64,000 bases of DNA from the NCBI RefSeq assembly GCF_910592395.1, contig NC_088315.1:3784501-3848500 (forward strand), written 5' to 3'. The position numbers and the translations under genes were made by a program. Under the pieces are notes generated by a model. The model saw only the letters and a list, made by a program, of their open reading frames with translations. It was not told where the DNA came from and made no database searches. Positions 47,318-59,030 of the stretch are shown piece by piece. The stretch is from Lineus longissimus. Its lineage: Eukaryota > Nemertea > Pilidiophora > Heteronemertea > Lineidae. Every line of letters begins with the position of its first letter. Position 1 is the stretch's first letter.

Positions 47318-48411
47318 CATTCGTGTAGCAACGAAAGAGCCACAGCACCGAGTAGGAAGGAACAGGCAGGTCAAAGCAGTCAACACCACAGTTCATTGAA
47401 GGCAGCCTTCAAGATCAGATGGAACAACAACCATTCCGGATACGAAGACAACAGTCACCGCGATTTCACCAGAAGATAGATCGGCCTGGCCGGTCCCACT
47501 ACTATCCCAACGGGCAAGCTAGAAGAGTGCAAGTCATTAAATACTTTTTCCTCTTCCGAACCGGTGATTTCAACACCAAATAGATTTTTAGTCGATACCA
47601 CCATCGGCCGGTCTCTCCCCTTAGGGTTTGCATCCCATTACTTATTGATCATAGCCGTGACATTGTCTTTACTAAATAATCCCGATAGACCCCTTGACAA
47701 TACCCTACAAACAAGGTGAAGATAATGTCACAGCAATGAAGTTTTTCTGAAGCGACATCACTGGACCAATGGGATATTACAGGTAGGTATATTACAGGAG
47801 TGAAGACTACATTGACTATCTTATTTCTTATTTCGGGTTGTCAATTCCAATCGGGCAGGAAAATGTCCACCCTCGACAAGCGGCCGCCGAAAACAGTTAA
47901 ATCTATTGCGATCACTCGTCATGTTGTCATTGCCCTGTTGCTGCTCGCAGTGACTGAAACCGTGGTGGCGGACCTTGGACATTCTTTTTCTGAGCAAGGC
48001 AATCGTAAGGAGGTTGGTAATGTCATGGGCCCAGGTGGCCAAACTCTTCCCGCAAATTGAGGAGAATTACCAATACAGCCAGGCAATCATGTCTCAGTGT
48101 CCAGGCGGTTTAAACATAGCCCGCAAGCCACATCTTCGCCCTAGAAAGTGGCAGATTCAAGATACAGGATCAATCCTGCAAAGTTTAATGTAAAAATGTA
48201 CTCTGCAACTTGTTTGTCCTTGCACTGTTTCTTAGCCCATAGTCTACCTCTCAAGTCTCTTCCTCAGATGGCTGGGATTTAAATCACGTGGGAATCCGAC
48301 TGAGGACACCAGAAATCGGTGGACTTCTGAACATGATTGCCAAGATAATTGGTGACAATACGATCTGTCTCCTTTGGGGAACATGGCTTGGTAAGAAGAT
48401 TCCCCGAATAC

Positions 48412-48560
48412 CCCCAAGGTGCTACCATGGTTCTTTGTTAATCAGTGTCACTAGGAGAATTAAAGCAATACTTTGAAGCTCTGGTAACACCTTGGGACTT
48501 CGACATATTGGTTAGCTCAAGGTGTTTCCACATGGTTCTTGGTGTACCAATGTATTAAGC
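48412..48560. repeat. Diverged ~105-bp direct repeat
   Basis: CAAGGTGCTACCATGGTTCT at about 48415 and CAAGGTGTTTCCACATGGTT at about 48519 begin two similar segments. GGTAACACCTTGG between them is in inverted orientation. There is no coding potential. Confidence 0.45.
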
Positions 48561-50089
48561 CAAGGTGTTGGAGATATTTCGTGAGACAGTGGTACCACCT
48601 TTGTGGCTTTGATTAACTTACCAGGAAATTGGCAACAGATGTGTCTGTCCCCTTCAAGATGAAGTTGACACGTCGGTAGGGTCAGCACTGGAAATTCTTT
48701 AGAGCAGGCCATTATGTCCAATGATGACATATTGAATGAAATAAATGGAGAAATGTGATGCAATTATCAAATATTGCCCTTTGCCGATGGCAATTAAGGA
48801 TTTTTTTAGCCCAAGGAATGTGATATTGCCAAGGCCGAGGGTTATACCACATTCCGAGGGACAGACAATTTATATTATTAATTTCTGCGCTGTCAGCTTC
48901 GATATGAAACCGACTAAACAATTTATTTTATCATATCAAAAGTCGTAACATTTTCGAATGACAACAAATTAGTCCTTTTACGCCTGATATCCATACTTGA
49001 TAAAACTGAAAATTGACTGATTGATGATTTTAGCTGCCAACGTCAATATATTAGCGAGCACTTAAATGAATCACGGCGTTCCCACTGTGCCTCATTATCT
49101 TAGCACGGAGTAATTAGTGTAACAGCAAACTGAAAGGAAGTTGGATGTTGGGATATTGATAAATGGCATCATTGGCACTTATCTTGCAATGCATGAGGTA
49201 TTCAGAAGACTTCTTATATTAGCGCTTTGGCAGGACGTTTGTAAAGAGCATACAGATTCAATTCTGCAACTATTGCCAACCACCATACGATAACAGATCA
49301 CGATCGCGTCTACAACCCTACAAGGGAGGGGGTATACAAGGAGCTTTGAAATCAGAACTGGTCCAAATCTATCAGCTTCGTATCTTGTAGCCATGTTGCC
49401 CTGTAGCCTAGCAATGGTCGACCTCATCATTCATGTCTGTCCATTATCTCATGATTTGTGTTCCGCCGAGAAATATGTGATAGGCCTCATCATCATTACC
49501 TTCCCCGGGGTTTATTTGTGTTTACAAGATGACAAATCGGTCTGGTCCGGTATACACGTGGACACGCCATGGCCATGAGAAAATTGGAACCCTCGCCAGG
49601 GGAAGTATGGATGAGGCCACAACAAGGCAAGCTGTGAACGGTACAACCCCATTATGACATTTGGCGTCTTCTGCCACAAGTAATTCTTACAACTGGAGCG
49701 GAGACACAATGCTACAACGGCCCTGAAGAATATATAGTTTTCTCATCATTACTTTACGCGGTAACCTTTGGTACAGTCTAACAGAATTCATCAATGGCGG
49801 CCACGAGTCTGCAATAATATGGTGATAAACATCAATCCAATTCCCAGCGGTGTATTTGACGTAATGTCGGTGAATTAGGCTTGTCCATACCTGGATATAT
49901 CGGTACGAATGTCAGGAATAATCATAAATATAGTTGGCAGACTGATTGTAAGAGAGACGTTCACATTGTCAACACAGGTACGGTACATGTGACTGAAATA
50001 AATCTAACTCGACCGGGACCCAATGCCCAAGGAAACACCTCAACACACATCTCAATTCATGAATTCAAAGATCAAGGCACACGTTTTCC
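48561..50089. other. Gene-free stretch
   Basis: No exon is recognised. TGATTGATGA at 49018-49027 fits a Hox/Pbx-type composite site. I see no repeat of note. Confidence 0.35.
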
Positions 50090-50815
50090 TAATCAGGTTA
50101 AGAATTTATCAATTTAGACACCAAGTCAATCCAATTATAGTGACCTGATGAGGTTTACGGCTCGAAGGCTCGCGTCTGTCAATATATGTCACCTCAAGGC
50201 AGTCGTCGATAAGCTTCCTTAACTTTTCATAGATTGATCGCCCGAGATAATATGTCGATCGCTCGAGATAAATAACTCGGGCGATCGAGATATTATCTCG
50301 GGTGATCTAGTTATTTATCTCCCGAGATAATAAATCCATCGATCGAGATATTTCCCGAAAAAAAAAATTTCATGTTGAAAAAAAATCATGTACATGTATG
50401 TGACATCCTTTCCCAGACACCGTACACTAGAGATTCTTAAATGGAAATTTGTTTCGTCATGTTTTTTTTTCTCGTTCTATTTGGTGATTTAGATTGCATA
50501 GTTTTTTTCAAAGTCACTGACATGTTCAATTATCAGTGTCGTTGGTGGTGGTTCAAAATTCCCAGAAAAAAATCTATCTGATGATTAGATATGCACCTCA
50601 TGCACTGGAAAGCATCTCCACTAATAATTCAAATTTCAAGACGTAGGCTGAAAGTGAGGCGGAGTATATGTTATCTTAATCAGGTTAGGAATTTATCGAT
50701 TCGGACACAGAGTCAATGCAATTATCTTCCTCAGGGGATTATCAGCGCGGCAGCTATGAGTGATGAGTTAGCTGCAGTCAATGTTTGTCTTCCTCAAGGC
50801 AGCCGTCGATTGCCT
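50090..50815. repeat. Diverged tandem duplication (offset ~590 bp)
   Basis: The segment starting TAATCAGGTTAAGAATTTAT at 50089 and ending CTCAAGGCAGTCGTCGAT at 50210 recurs as TAATCAGGTTAGGAATTTAT at about 50677, ending CTCAAGGCAGCCGTCGAT at 50810. The offset drifts from 587 to 600 bp. Retained blocks with a diverged middle suggest an old duplication. The palindromic element at 50230-50357 lies between the copies. Confidence 0.7.
50230..50357. mobile_element. Palindromic element rich in CGATCGAG/CCCGAGATAAT
   Basis: The left arm (TAGATTGATCGCCCGAG, AGATAATATGTCGATCG) pairs with the right arm (CGATCGAGATATTATCTC, GGGTGATCTA), giving an imperfect 34-bp stem around an AT-rich loop. A second, partly matching set follows to about 50357. 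This looks like a small foldback or MITE element, but no target-site duplication is clear. Confidence 0.6.
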
Positions 50816-53803
50816 TATTTGAAACGTCTAGTCGGGGCTCGGTACATATGTAGCTATTAGCTATTAGCTTCAGAATCCAGCTGCTGGGTATTCGACTAAC
50901 GGTTTCCGAGTGCCGTCGACTTCGTAGCGACGCTATAAACTGATGTATTCAGGTAAAGTGGTGTAATTATAGTTCCAGCACGGTGTAAATTCTGCTGACT
51001 GCGCAAGCGGAGGCTACAACTGTAACAAACGATAATTTTACCAGCTTGCCTTACCTCCTTCTTTGTAGAGTGCTCTCCACCTGTTTTCAGTTCCAGCTGT
51101 TGATATCACCCCAGGAAGTCAATCCGCCACTGATGACCCTGAGAGCATGAACAGGTGGCTGCCGATAATAAATTGGCTCCTGAATGAGGCAGCTTCTATC
51201 GGAGAGCCACATCATCCACTTCGCCAGGTTCATCGCACAATCACTGATTGAAAATTCGCAAGGACTTATATTCATGCACGTGTACAAGTCCTTGATACAA
51301 GGTGTGGCGTATGATTGGCCTTTTCATTTTAATGTAAATCTATTACGGCAAAGAAATCCTTTGCAATGTAGTCGAATGGTAGACGAACTGTTACATGAAG
51401 TAGAAATTTAGTAAATGTTAGACTTATATTTTGGGACTAGTTATTCAAGATGAAAAGTATACAATCATTATTGTGTCACCCCCACATAACAAGTAACCTT
51501 GTCAATGGACTCTTCCTTCCTGTACAACATTTGGACATTTGGCCACAGTGATTTACATCCATTAATCAGTTGCTGGAACACTAAAGTTTCTTCTTTGATG
51601 ACACATTCATTGCTCATTCCGCGCCATTACATCTGTGATTACCTTGGACATGGCCGTCCTGATAGCAAGGTACAACACTACATCAATTTGTCATTCTGGA
51701 AACAAAATACCCCTTGGCAATTTATGGCTCTAATCACAAGTGTGTAGTTCATCAACAAGGAAAGCACAGTCCAGAGGAACTATCAGCGAATACCAAGGTT
51801 GTTTCTATACCACGGATGTACAGCATGCACTATACATCCGTGTTTATACCGAAGCCAACTATTCATATATACTGGTATACATGCTTCCCGAAATTGGTGG
51901 CTTGCATTGGAACTAACCTTTTCCCCATTGTCCGTCATTAAAGGCATTCAAGTGTGTTGGTCAACCATGACTATCTCCTTTGTCCCTCCACCATAATGCC
52001 TACTTTCCCCTTATGACATCACTATTTCGGACACTCAGCGCCCCATTTCTGGAAAGGTTTATACTCCGACGCGCGCGACCATCAGCTTCCGCGTTTTTTT
52101 GAGTTAATTTCTGCACCTGCATGTGATAGTGCACAATATCGGAAACGCGGACGCCGATGGTGGTGCGTTCAGGTTGACGAAATAACGATAAAAAGGCTGA
52201 TAAAACGTCCATAAAACGTTAATTCTTGGAACAATTCATGCAGTGAATGAGAAATAAATAGTTCATATTTGGATTTGCCCGTTATCAAAATTCCAGTTAC
52301 CGTAGAAAGGATTTCAATTATGTTATTAAGCTTCAGTGAAAAAGCAATTTGCATTCAAGAATGCAAAATAGAAAATTCCGTTGCCTTCTTTCCGTCCGTC
52401 GCCTTCTCTCTTTGCTTTCGAATGAAGCCCCATTAAGTCAACATCGCGCTGAAGTAGGTTAAAAGGGAGAATTCAATTTATCGGTCGGTGATATTGAAAT
52501 TTCGTGATTCATAAAACCAGACAAAGGAATTTCAGATTCTCGATCAATAAGCTCGTTCACGTTGTTACCGTGTGTACTCCGTGAAGTGAAATATCAAGGG
52601 AGGTAGTTTTCATATTGCCTCTTATCGTTGATGGCGTAGATCCGTCGTTGTTGAAGATATCCCGAAACGTGTAGCCTACATGTACATTGTACATCGGATG
52701 ACAGCACATGTCGCGCTTACCATATGACCGCCGTTAGATCTATATTTTTTGGGAAACTATACTCTCAGTATGGCGAGCGAAAAATGATACCTACATTTTG
52801 TGAGGTACCTGTAGGCTGAACCCATTTTTCTTTATTCTGCTTTACTACTATACTCTGTCCATTACACCCGTCTCATTTAGCAAAGGTTAACCAACCGTGA
52901 CCCGACAACTCCGTGATATAAAAGTCAAAGAAATGGCGTTGTCCCTTCTCCAGGGAGCCTTAACCTTTCTTACAGAGTCTCATCTCATCTTATGAATATG
53001 AGATGATATTGGCTGTCATTGTGTCATGTCTTTGCCCATTTTGTTCGGTTAATCCCTCGTTTTACTCATATTGTACCCTATCTAGCCAACCATTGTGCAA
53101 ATTGAAAAGGAGAAAGGGGAAAGAGCTTTACACATGGGACGTGATGGGGTATGATTAGTTGATGGAAGCAGCGACCATGAACAGCACGGGATTTCCAACT
53201 GGCCTCGGGCACCTGGAAGACATATCCATCATATTTCCCGGAGGCTATCAAACAGAGGATTATCTTTTTCATACTTACTAATGTCTTGTACCGGTGTAAT
53301 GTTTTTGGTCATTCTCATTCTTTCAGTGTTTCTATGCAATTGACAGCAAGAAAGACCATGCATAAAAAACGTGTCACTCTGTCTTTTAGCAGAATAGTAA
53401 CTTTAGTGACAAACATCGTCATTGATTGTGGCACCATCCATATTGGAGGAGTTTCCATCTGTAGCCCATGATTGGTGGATATCGGGATGGGCGCGCCACG
53501 AGCAACATTTGTCGTACTAAATAAAGGATTCTGTTCTGTACGCGGCTCATCATCGAGCTATCATGAGGTTAGGGGGAAAATGAAAGCGCTGTAGCAATCA
53601 GACCGAGTTAGCGCATTCGATTCTTAGAAAACCCATGCCCAGATATCGCCCTCGGGATATCAGAAATCTAAATTGATGTTTGATGTCATCCACTACCACC
53701 TCAAACAGAAATGTCCGTCAATTGATCTATAACTCCTGGACAATCAGATGGTCATTATGGTTACTGTACCACCCCAGGCGAAGATTCTGCCACAGAAGAA
53801 TGT
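50816..53803. other. Gene-free stretch
   Basis: No exon with recognisable similarity on either strand. The longest open frames are under 100 codons and have no family signature or splice structure. Nothing else was seen. Confidence 0.35.
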
Positions 53804-53805
53804 TA

Positions 53806-54068
53806 GCCTTTCATCGCGGAAGTGTCCACGGAACCACCAGATGCAGGGGATTTAGACACGTATCGAATGCCAGGCTTTCATGGCAGAATTGCTCAAGGAA
53901 CCACCTGCGTTTTGGGATTTGGTGACACGTAAATAGAAGGCTTTCATCCCAAATGTGTCCGCCGAAAGACCAGAGGCAGGTGATTCACCGAATTCTAGGC
54001 TTTTATTGCGAGTCTAAGAAACTACTGGAGGCGGGGGATTCAGCGACGCTACGATACATGAAGGCTTA
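53806..54068. repeat. Degenerate ~64-bp tandem repeat (4 units)
   Basis: Units start with GGCTTTCAT or a variant at about 53805, 53873, 53939 and 53998, with a fifth partial start at 54062. Each contains a GGAACCACC-like block and a GGGGATT/GTGATT-like block. Units differ in length (59-68 bp). The array is non-coding. Confidence 0.65.
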
Positions 54069-57000
54069 GTGTAACCGGCCTAAAGAGAACTCGGCTCTGT
54101 TGGACACTAGCTTCCGTTTCAGAATATTGGCTGCTAACTACATATAGTATAATAACCATCTTGGGTTTAGATAAAGTATTTTTATTCATCATAATATGTG
54201 TCGAGATCGCCACTGCTTTACATGAGGACCCCTATGTACACTTGCTTTCTTCCTCATCTCGAACATTGTCCAACCATCCTAGAGTGCTGCTATCATTCAA
54301 TAATGATTGCTCATAGCAATTGGAGCTCGAACACGCCTCCCTGGCATGTGTGGTTAAAAACTGGTACTTTCCTTTCTCGAAGAATTCAAAGTGCAACAGC
54401 CACAATAAAATACTGCACTTCTAAATGCTCTAGATGGAAAATTGCTCCATTAACCGTTACGTTATGAGCATTGTAAGACTAACTGCTAATGGATAAGTTA
54501 CGAAAAACGTTTTTTCTTACTAATGGAGCGCTTCTATGAATAAAGGACCTTTGTTTCTTTTTAGGTACAGACCATCCATACCACAAGTTGGATTGTGCAA
54601 CATCCCATTGGCAAGTCAGCGACATTTTAATCCGATGAGTTCATTAGGCATGTTAAAAAGAATTTGAAGAGTGCACATGGTGTCGACTTTTCGGTGGTGG
54701 CTATATGAAGGACTCAGTTTGAATATTTTTTTACCAGCGTTTCCAAAAATTGAAGGGAAACACCCAGAAACGGAAATTCGTAACAATGTTTCACCGTTAT
54801 AAGGCATTCCAGCCAGTAAATTCCGGCTGCCGCCGCAAGTCTCTTATGCCAACCTTTCCCTCTTCCGGAATGTAAACTTCCTCTCAGAACTCATCGAAGT
54901 TCCGATAACCGCATCCAGCCGTTAGGATGACAAACGCATGGTGTGGGAGGTCAACTGCGTGTTTCAATCAAAACAAGGAGATGTATACTTTCATGTGAAA
55001 ACCATTCGCTATTTACCGGTACTATAAAATCAACACGAAGGAGGAATACGGCCTCAAGACCAAGGTATCGCTATCGGTCTTCAATCGATAAAACTACAAC
55101 GAGCCCACCTGATCTGAAGAAGGCGCAAAAGGACCACAGCTCGATAGATTTTCAAAACAATCCAAATGGTATCGGCCTGGTCCTGCAGCAGCCATCTTGA
55201 TCCTTGCGCATGCGTAAGGCATTTTAATTTGCGACGGACAGCTGCATGTCAACTGCGTATGGAAGAACTGATATAAGTACGCCTCAATCAGTGTTTGAAT
55301 GCCTTGGAAGCAAACAGTAGTGTGTTGATTAGGAAGCCATGGGAGCTCGGGCAATATTAGTTTGGATACCGAGGAAGCGCACTTCGCTATAGCAGCATGT
55401 TTACTCTCAAGACGGGGCTTATCTTGTTTACTATTATTTCTTATTCTGATTCTGACAATGATATATTCTTACCACATCCTACAACGACAATGGGCTGTGC
55501 ACCATGAAGAAATAATGTAATATTTTTCTTTCTGCCTTTCACACAGAGAACGATATCGACTTTTAACTTTTGTGTTGACTTATTTCTCATTGCAGTTGGA
55601 CAGCTATATTGTCATATCTTACATCAACAGACAAGTAAAATTTGCTTTTCACTGGTCTCCAGGCTAAGTATTGAGATAACATTATCCGCTACCTAAATGT
55701 GTTTCTTGCAGACCCCCCTTAGTATAGGTCTCGTGGTATCCACTGAGGGGCTACGAAATATTTAGTTTCTCCTCCAACCCTCTATCACCCTGGCTGCTTT
55801 AATACTCGCGTTGCCAACTAATTTTCATGGCACGTTTGCACCTCATGAACCTCACCACGCTTTTTATCATGTGTGACTGGTAGCAGCAGATTTGGTCATC
55901 TTCGTTCAAACAGCCGCGGTTGCGCGCGGCAAGCCCTTCGGTAAACATGCAAAGATCCTTTGAACAACTTGAACCCGACACTGGCTTAAAGGTCTAGCGA
56001 ACCGTTAAGATGTAAAGACCTCAAGTAAACCAAAGGGAATATGCGATTAGGGTAAACTATGGGTGACTGGGCAGCTGCGGCGAACCAAGATTGTCATTTC
56101 CAATGGCTGGGGTCACCGTCACCATGGCGCAGTTATGGTGCGGTTGAAGACTTTTCATGATACACTTCCGCATTTTACAAACACACTAGCAGGTTATTTG
56201 AACCAAATACAGTTTTGTTGAAGCGGCGACCAAAGCGGAAATAGCTCTATTGTAATACGGCCAGCAATCGCGACTGCTTTCAGGCAGGCTGGAGAGGGGA
56301 CATTGCTAAATTTCTCGCCGCCCGCATGTACCCTATAAGGTTGCCCTTTGCGTCACCGCGGTATAACAACACCAAAGCCATTACCAATGTCATCGTAGTA
56401 GGGTACGTCGATGATCTCAAGAGGCCTCACGTTGAAATTCCTCGAGATCTGCGCAGTGCGTTCCCAATGCATCGACCCGCACAAAGACGATTTCTGCCCG
56501 AAGGCTCTATCGGACCAAAAATCGGGGAACCTGACAATTTCGTGGGGAATTTGAATTTTTATATTTTCGGTGGAATTTGGTGATGGAAATATTTTCTTCT
56601 TGTGGAATGTATGATGCAGCCGGAGGAGATACACCAGCAAATTTAACTTGAACATATTTTGTTCTCCAACTTGTTTTGATGCCTTCGCAAGGTTCACTGA
56701 GGTGTATATTTCGCCTTCAATGACATCCAAATCTAATCCATAACCGTGTAGCTATAAATATCGAAGATCTTATGAAACACGAGATGCTTCCTTGCCATGG
56801 CCTTGAAAGTCGGTTTAATTTCTTTTTTTTTGCCATTTTTGATTCAATCTATAATAATGTATATCCCATTGTGTATTGCGGGAATTGGAGATACGAGTAA
56901 GTTTTGATTTAATTTGAATTCAGATTGGATAACGTTGTCGTATTGACAGAACCACAGCGTGGTTCTACCGACAGAGCAGTAATATCTTTTGACAGAATTG

Positions 57001-58959
57001 ACAAGTCTTTGTACGTGATATCAGGTATCAGGTTTCTTACATACGAAAATGTTCATTTAAATGCGCATAATGAGTTATGAATCATTGTATGGACGATAGT
57101 TAACACATCACCTCGTCCAAATTAGAGTCTGCGAAAGACGTTTTAAACAACATTTCCTTTATCAAGTATACACTCTTCATGTATATAAAACAAATGTGCT
57201 GACAAAGGCAAGACAATTTAATGGCAATACTAAGCGATCGGTCACTGATTTTCGTGTGGATGGGCACATGCTGTAATTCCTGTCGGAGGAATAGTACTGT
57301 TTCAGCCAGTATGGACCACAAGCTATAGGAGATTCGCCTTGAGAGTAGACATTCTATCCATACACTATGAATTTCGTCAGTACTATGGCCGACAATGGTC
57401 GCCTGATGAAATCAGCTGACCTCTAGTGTTATCGGATATGAGGATCTGATAAAATAGGAACATCTACTATAAGGTCACTTTACTTTTGTCTGTGATAAAT
57501 AACTCCTCTTATCATCAAGAACTAAACTGATGAATCTTTTTAGAGTTTCAACCAGGTGTGAAAGTAACCTCAATTCAGTGGCCGTGAAAGTATCACCCGT
57601 TTGTCGAATTTCAAGGGACGTATATAGTTTCTAGAGAGGTTAATATAGTTATTGGCCTGAATGTACGTCGTTTGAAGAATGATATGTCGACTAAAATTTC
57701 GCTGGCAAGCCTTTGGTGGAGACGGTCCTATAATGTTGTACAAAGTACGATGTAAAGCACAACACTGACCCTCAGGGAATTAAGACCTCATTGTCTAAAC
57801 CTCAAAGGGTATCGAAACTTTCATTGGTTTTGAAATTTGAATATCATTGTTCTGACTTTGCCATATCTGACTTAACTCAGAGCACTGATACGTTTCGTGA
57901 AAGCGAGTTGCTTTTCAAACATAATTGGGCGTACACTTTCCAACCAGTGGCATATAAGGTAACTTCAGTACAATTAGGTAGAGCGAAGTGTATCCATGAT
58001 ATACTTAATCTGTGTATACTACCGCCACACGACATTTATCGTAGGTATAGTTTAGCTATCAAAGATATCCTTACACTTCAGAACAATTCTATGTTCCTTC
58101 ACATAGGAACTATGCAATCGCTATAACATTACTCGTGATTCACATTCGGAGAAGTTGGTAGTCCATTCTTCTTCCTAAAACAACAAATGAACCATCATCA
58201 GAAAATAGGTCTGTGCATTCGACAGATCTCCTACAAACAGCGGTGTACAATTTCCTAGCCACCGCGCCAAGAAAAACAATGGCTATACATCTCTAATCCA
58301 GAGCTCGGCGCAAACTTCTCCGCCGCCAGTCTCGCAACAAATCGTCTTCTCTAATATCGATATGAACTCGAGTTTATCTCTACTGTCACATTTTCCTGAC
58401 AAATCTCTTCCCACGGGAGGCTTGGGCAGAGTTACCGGCTCTCTGATTACGCCGCCGAGATCGAATGCTCGAAATCTTTAGGGGGTCTCTATCCGCTCTG
58501 GGGAGTAAGCATCTGAGTCTTTTTTCTTCCGGCAATCCTTCTTTCAGAGTATGATCCATGTCGATGAGCTTGATATCTGATATCTGGCAAAAACCTACCC
58601 TGCTGTTTTCCATTCAAAGTTGGTTTCTTTCTCCAAAAAACGCATATATTCCATAAGAAATAAAGTATGTTTTGGGGAGTTTTGCAAGTATCATCCTTCA
58701 AAAAAAATTGTAGAGTTAAGCCCACCGTGCAAAACGCTCTCTCAGTATCATTAAACGCGTTTGTCATTTTCCAAGTTACATTGAATTTTCAGTTGGTTTA
58801 ATTACAGTTTGTTCTGGAGGTAACCAAAGAAGCATCATCAGGTTGATTACGGCGTTTTATATTTGCAAAATGGAACAAATACACCTTTTGTGTCTCGGTG
58901 ACAAAAATAGAGAAATCGTTTTGCAAAGTGCGAAAGCAATTTACACATTTCCTTTTTTT
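54069..58959. other. Gene-free stretch
   Basis: No coding exon is supported. At 56326-56730 both strands are open for 85 and 125 codons respectively, but neither shows family similarity or splice signals in context. Nothing else is notable. Confidence 0.35.
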
Positions 58960-59030
58960 CCAAGTCAAGTGTAATTAGGCGAAAATAGAGGAAGTCTCTG
59001 AATCATTCTTTTTCGCCTAATTGGACTTGG
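58960..59030. repeat. Hairpin with AATTAGGCGAAAA arms
   Basis: The left arm CCAAGTC (6-nt gap) AATTAGGCGAAAA pairs with the right arm TTTTTCGCCTAATTGGACTTGG across a loop of about 22 nt. That gives a stem of about 20 bp with one bulge. It could be a small foldback element, paired homeodomain-type TAATTA-like sites, or a structured RNA. Nothing in the sequence decides between these. Confidence 0.65.

Noticed and set aside
56326-56730. Open frames on both strands (85 and 125 codons)
   Set aside because: Neither resembles a known protein and there is no splice context; simultaneous openness is explained by low stop density here.
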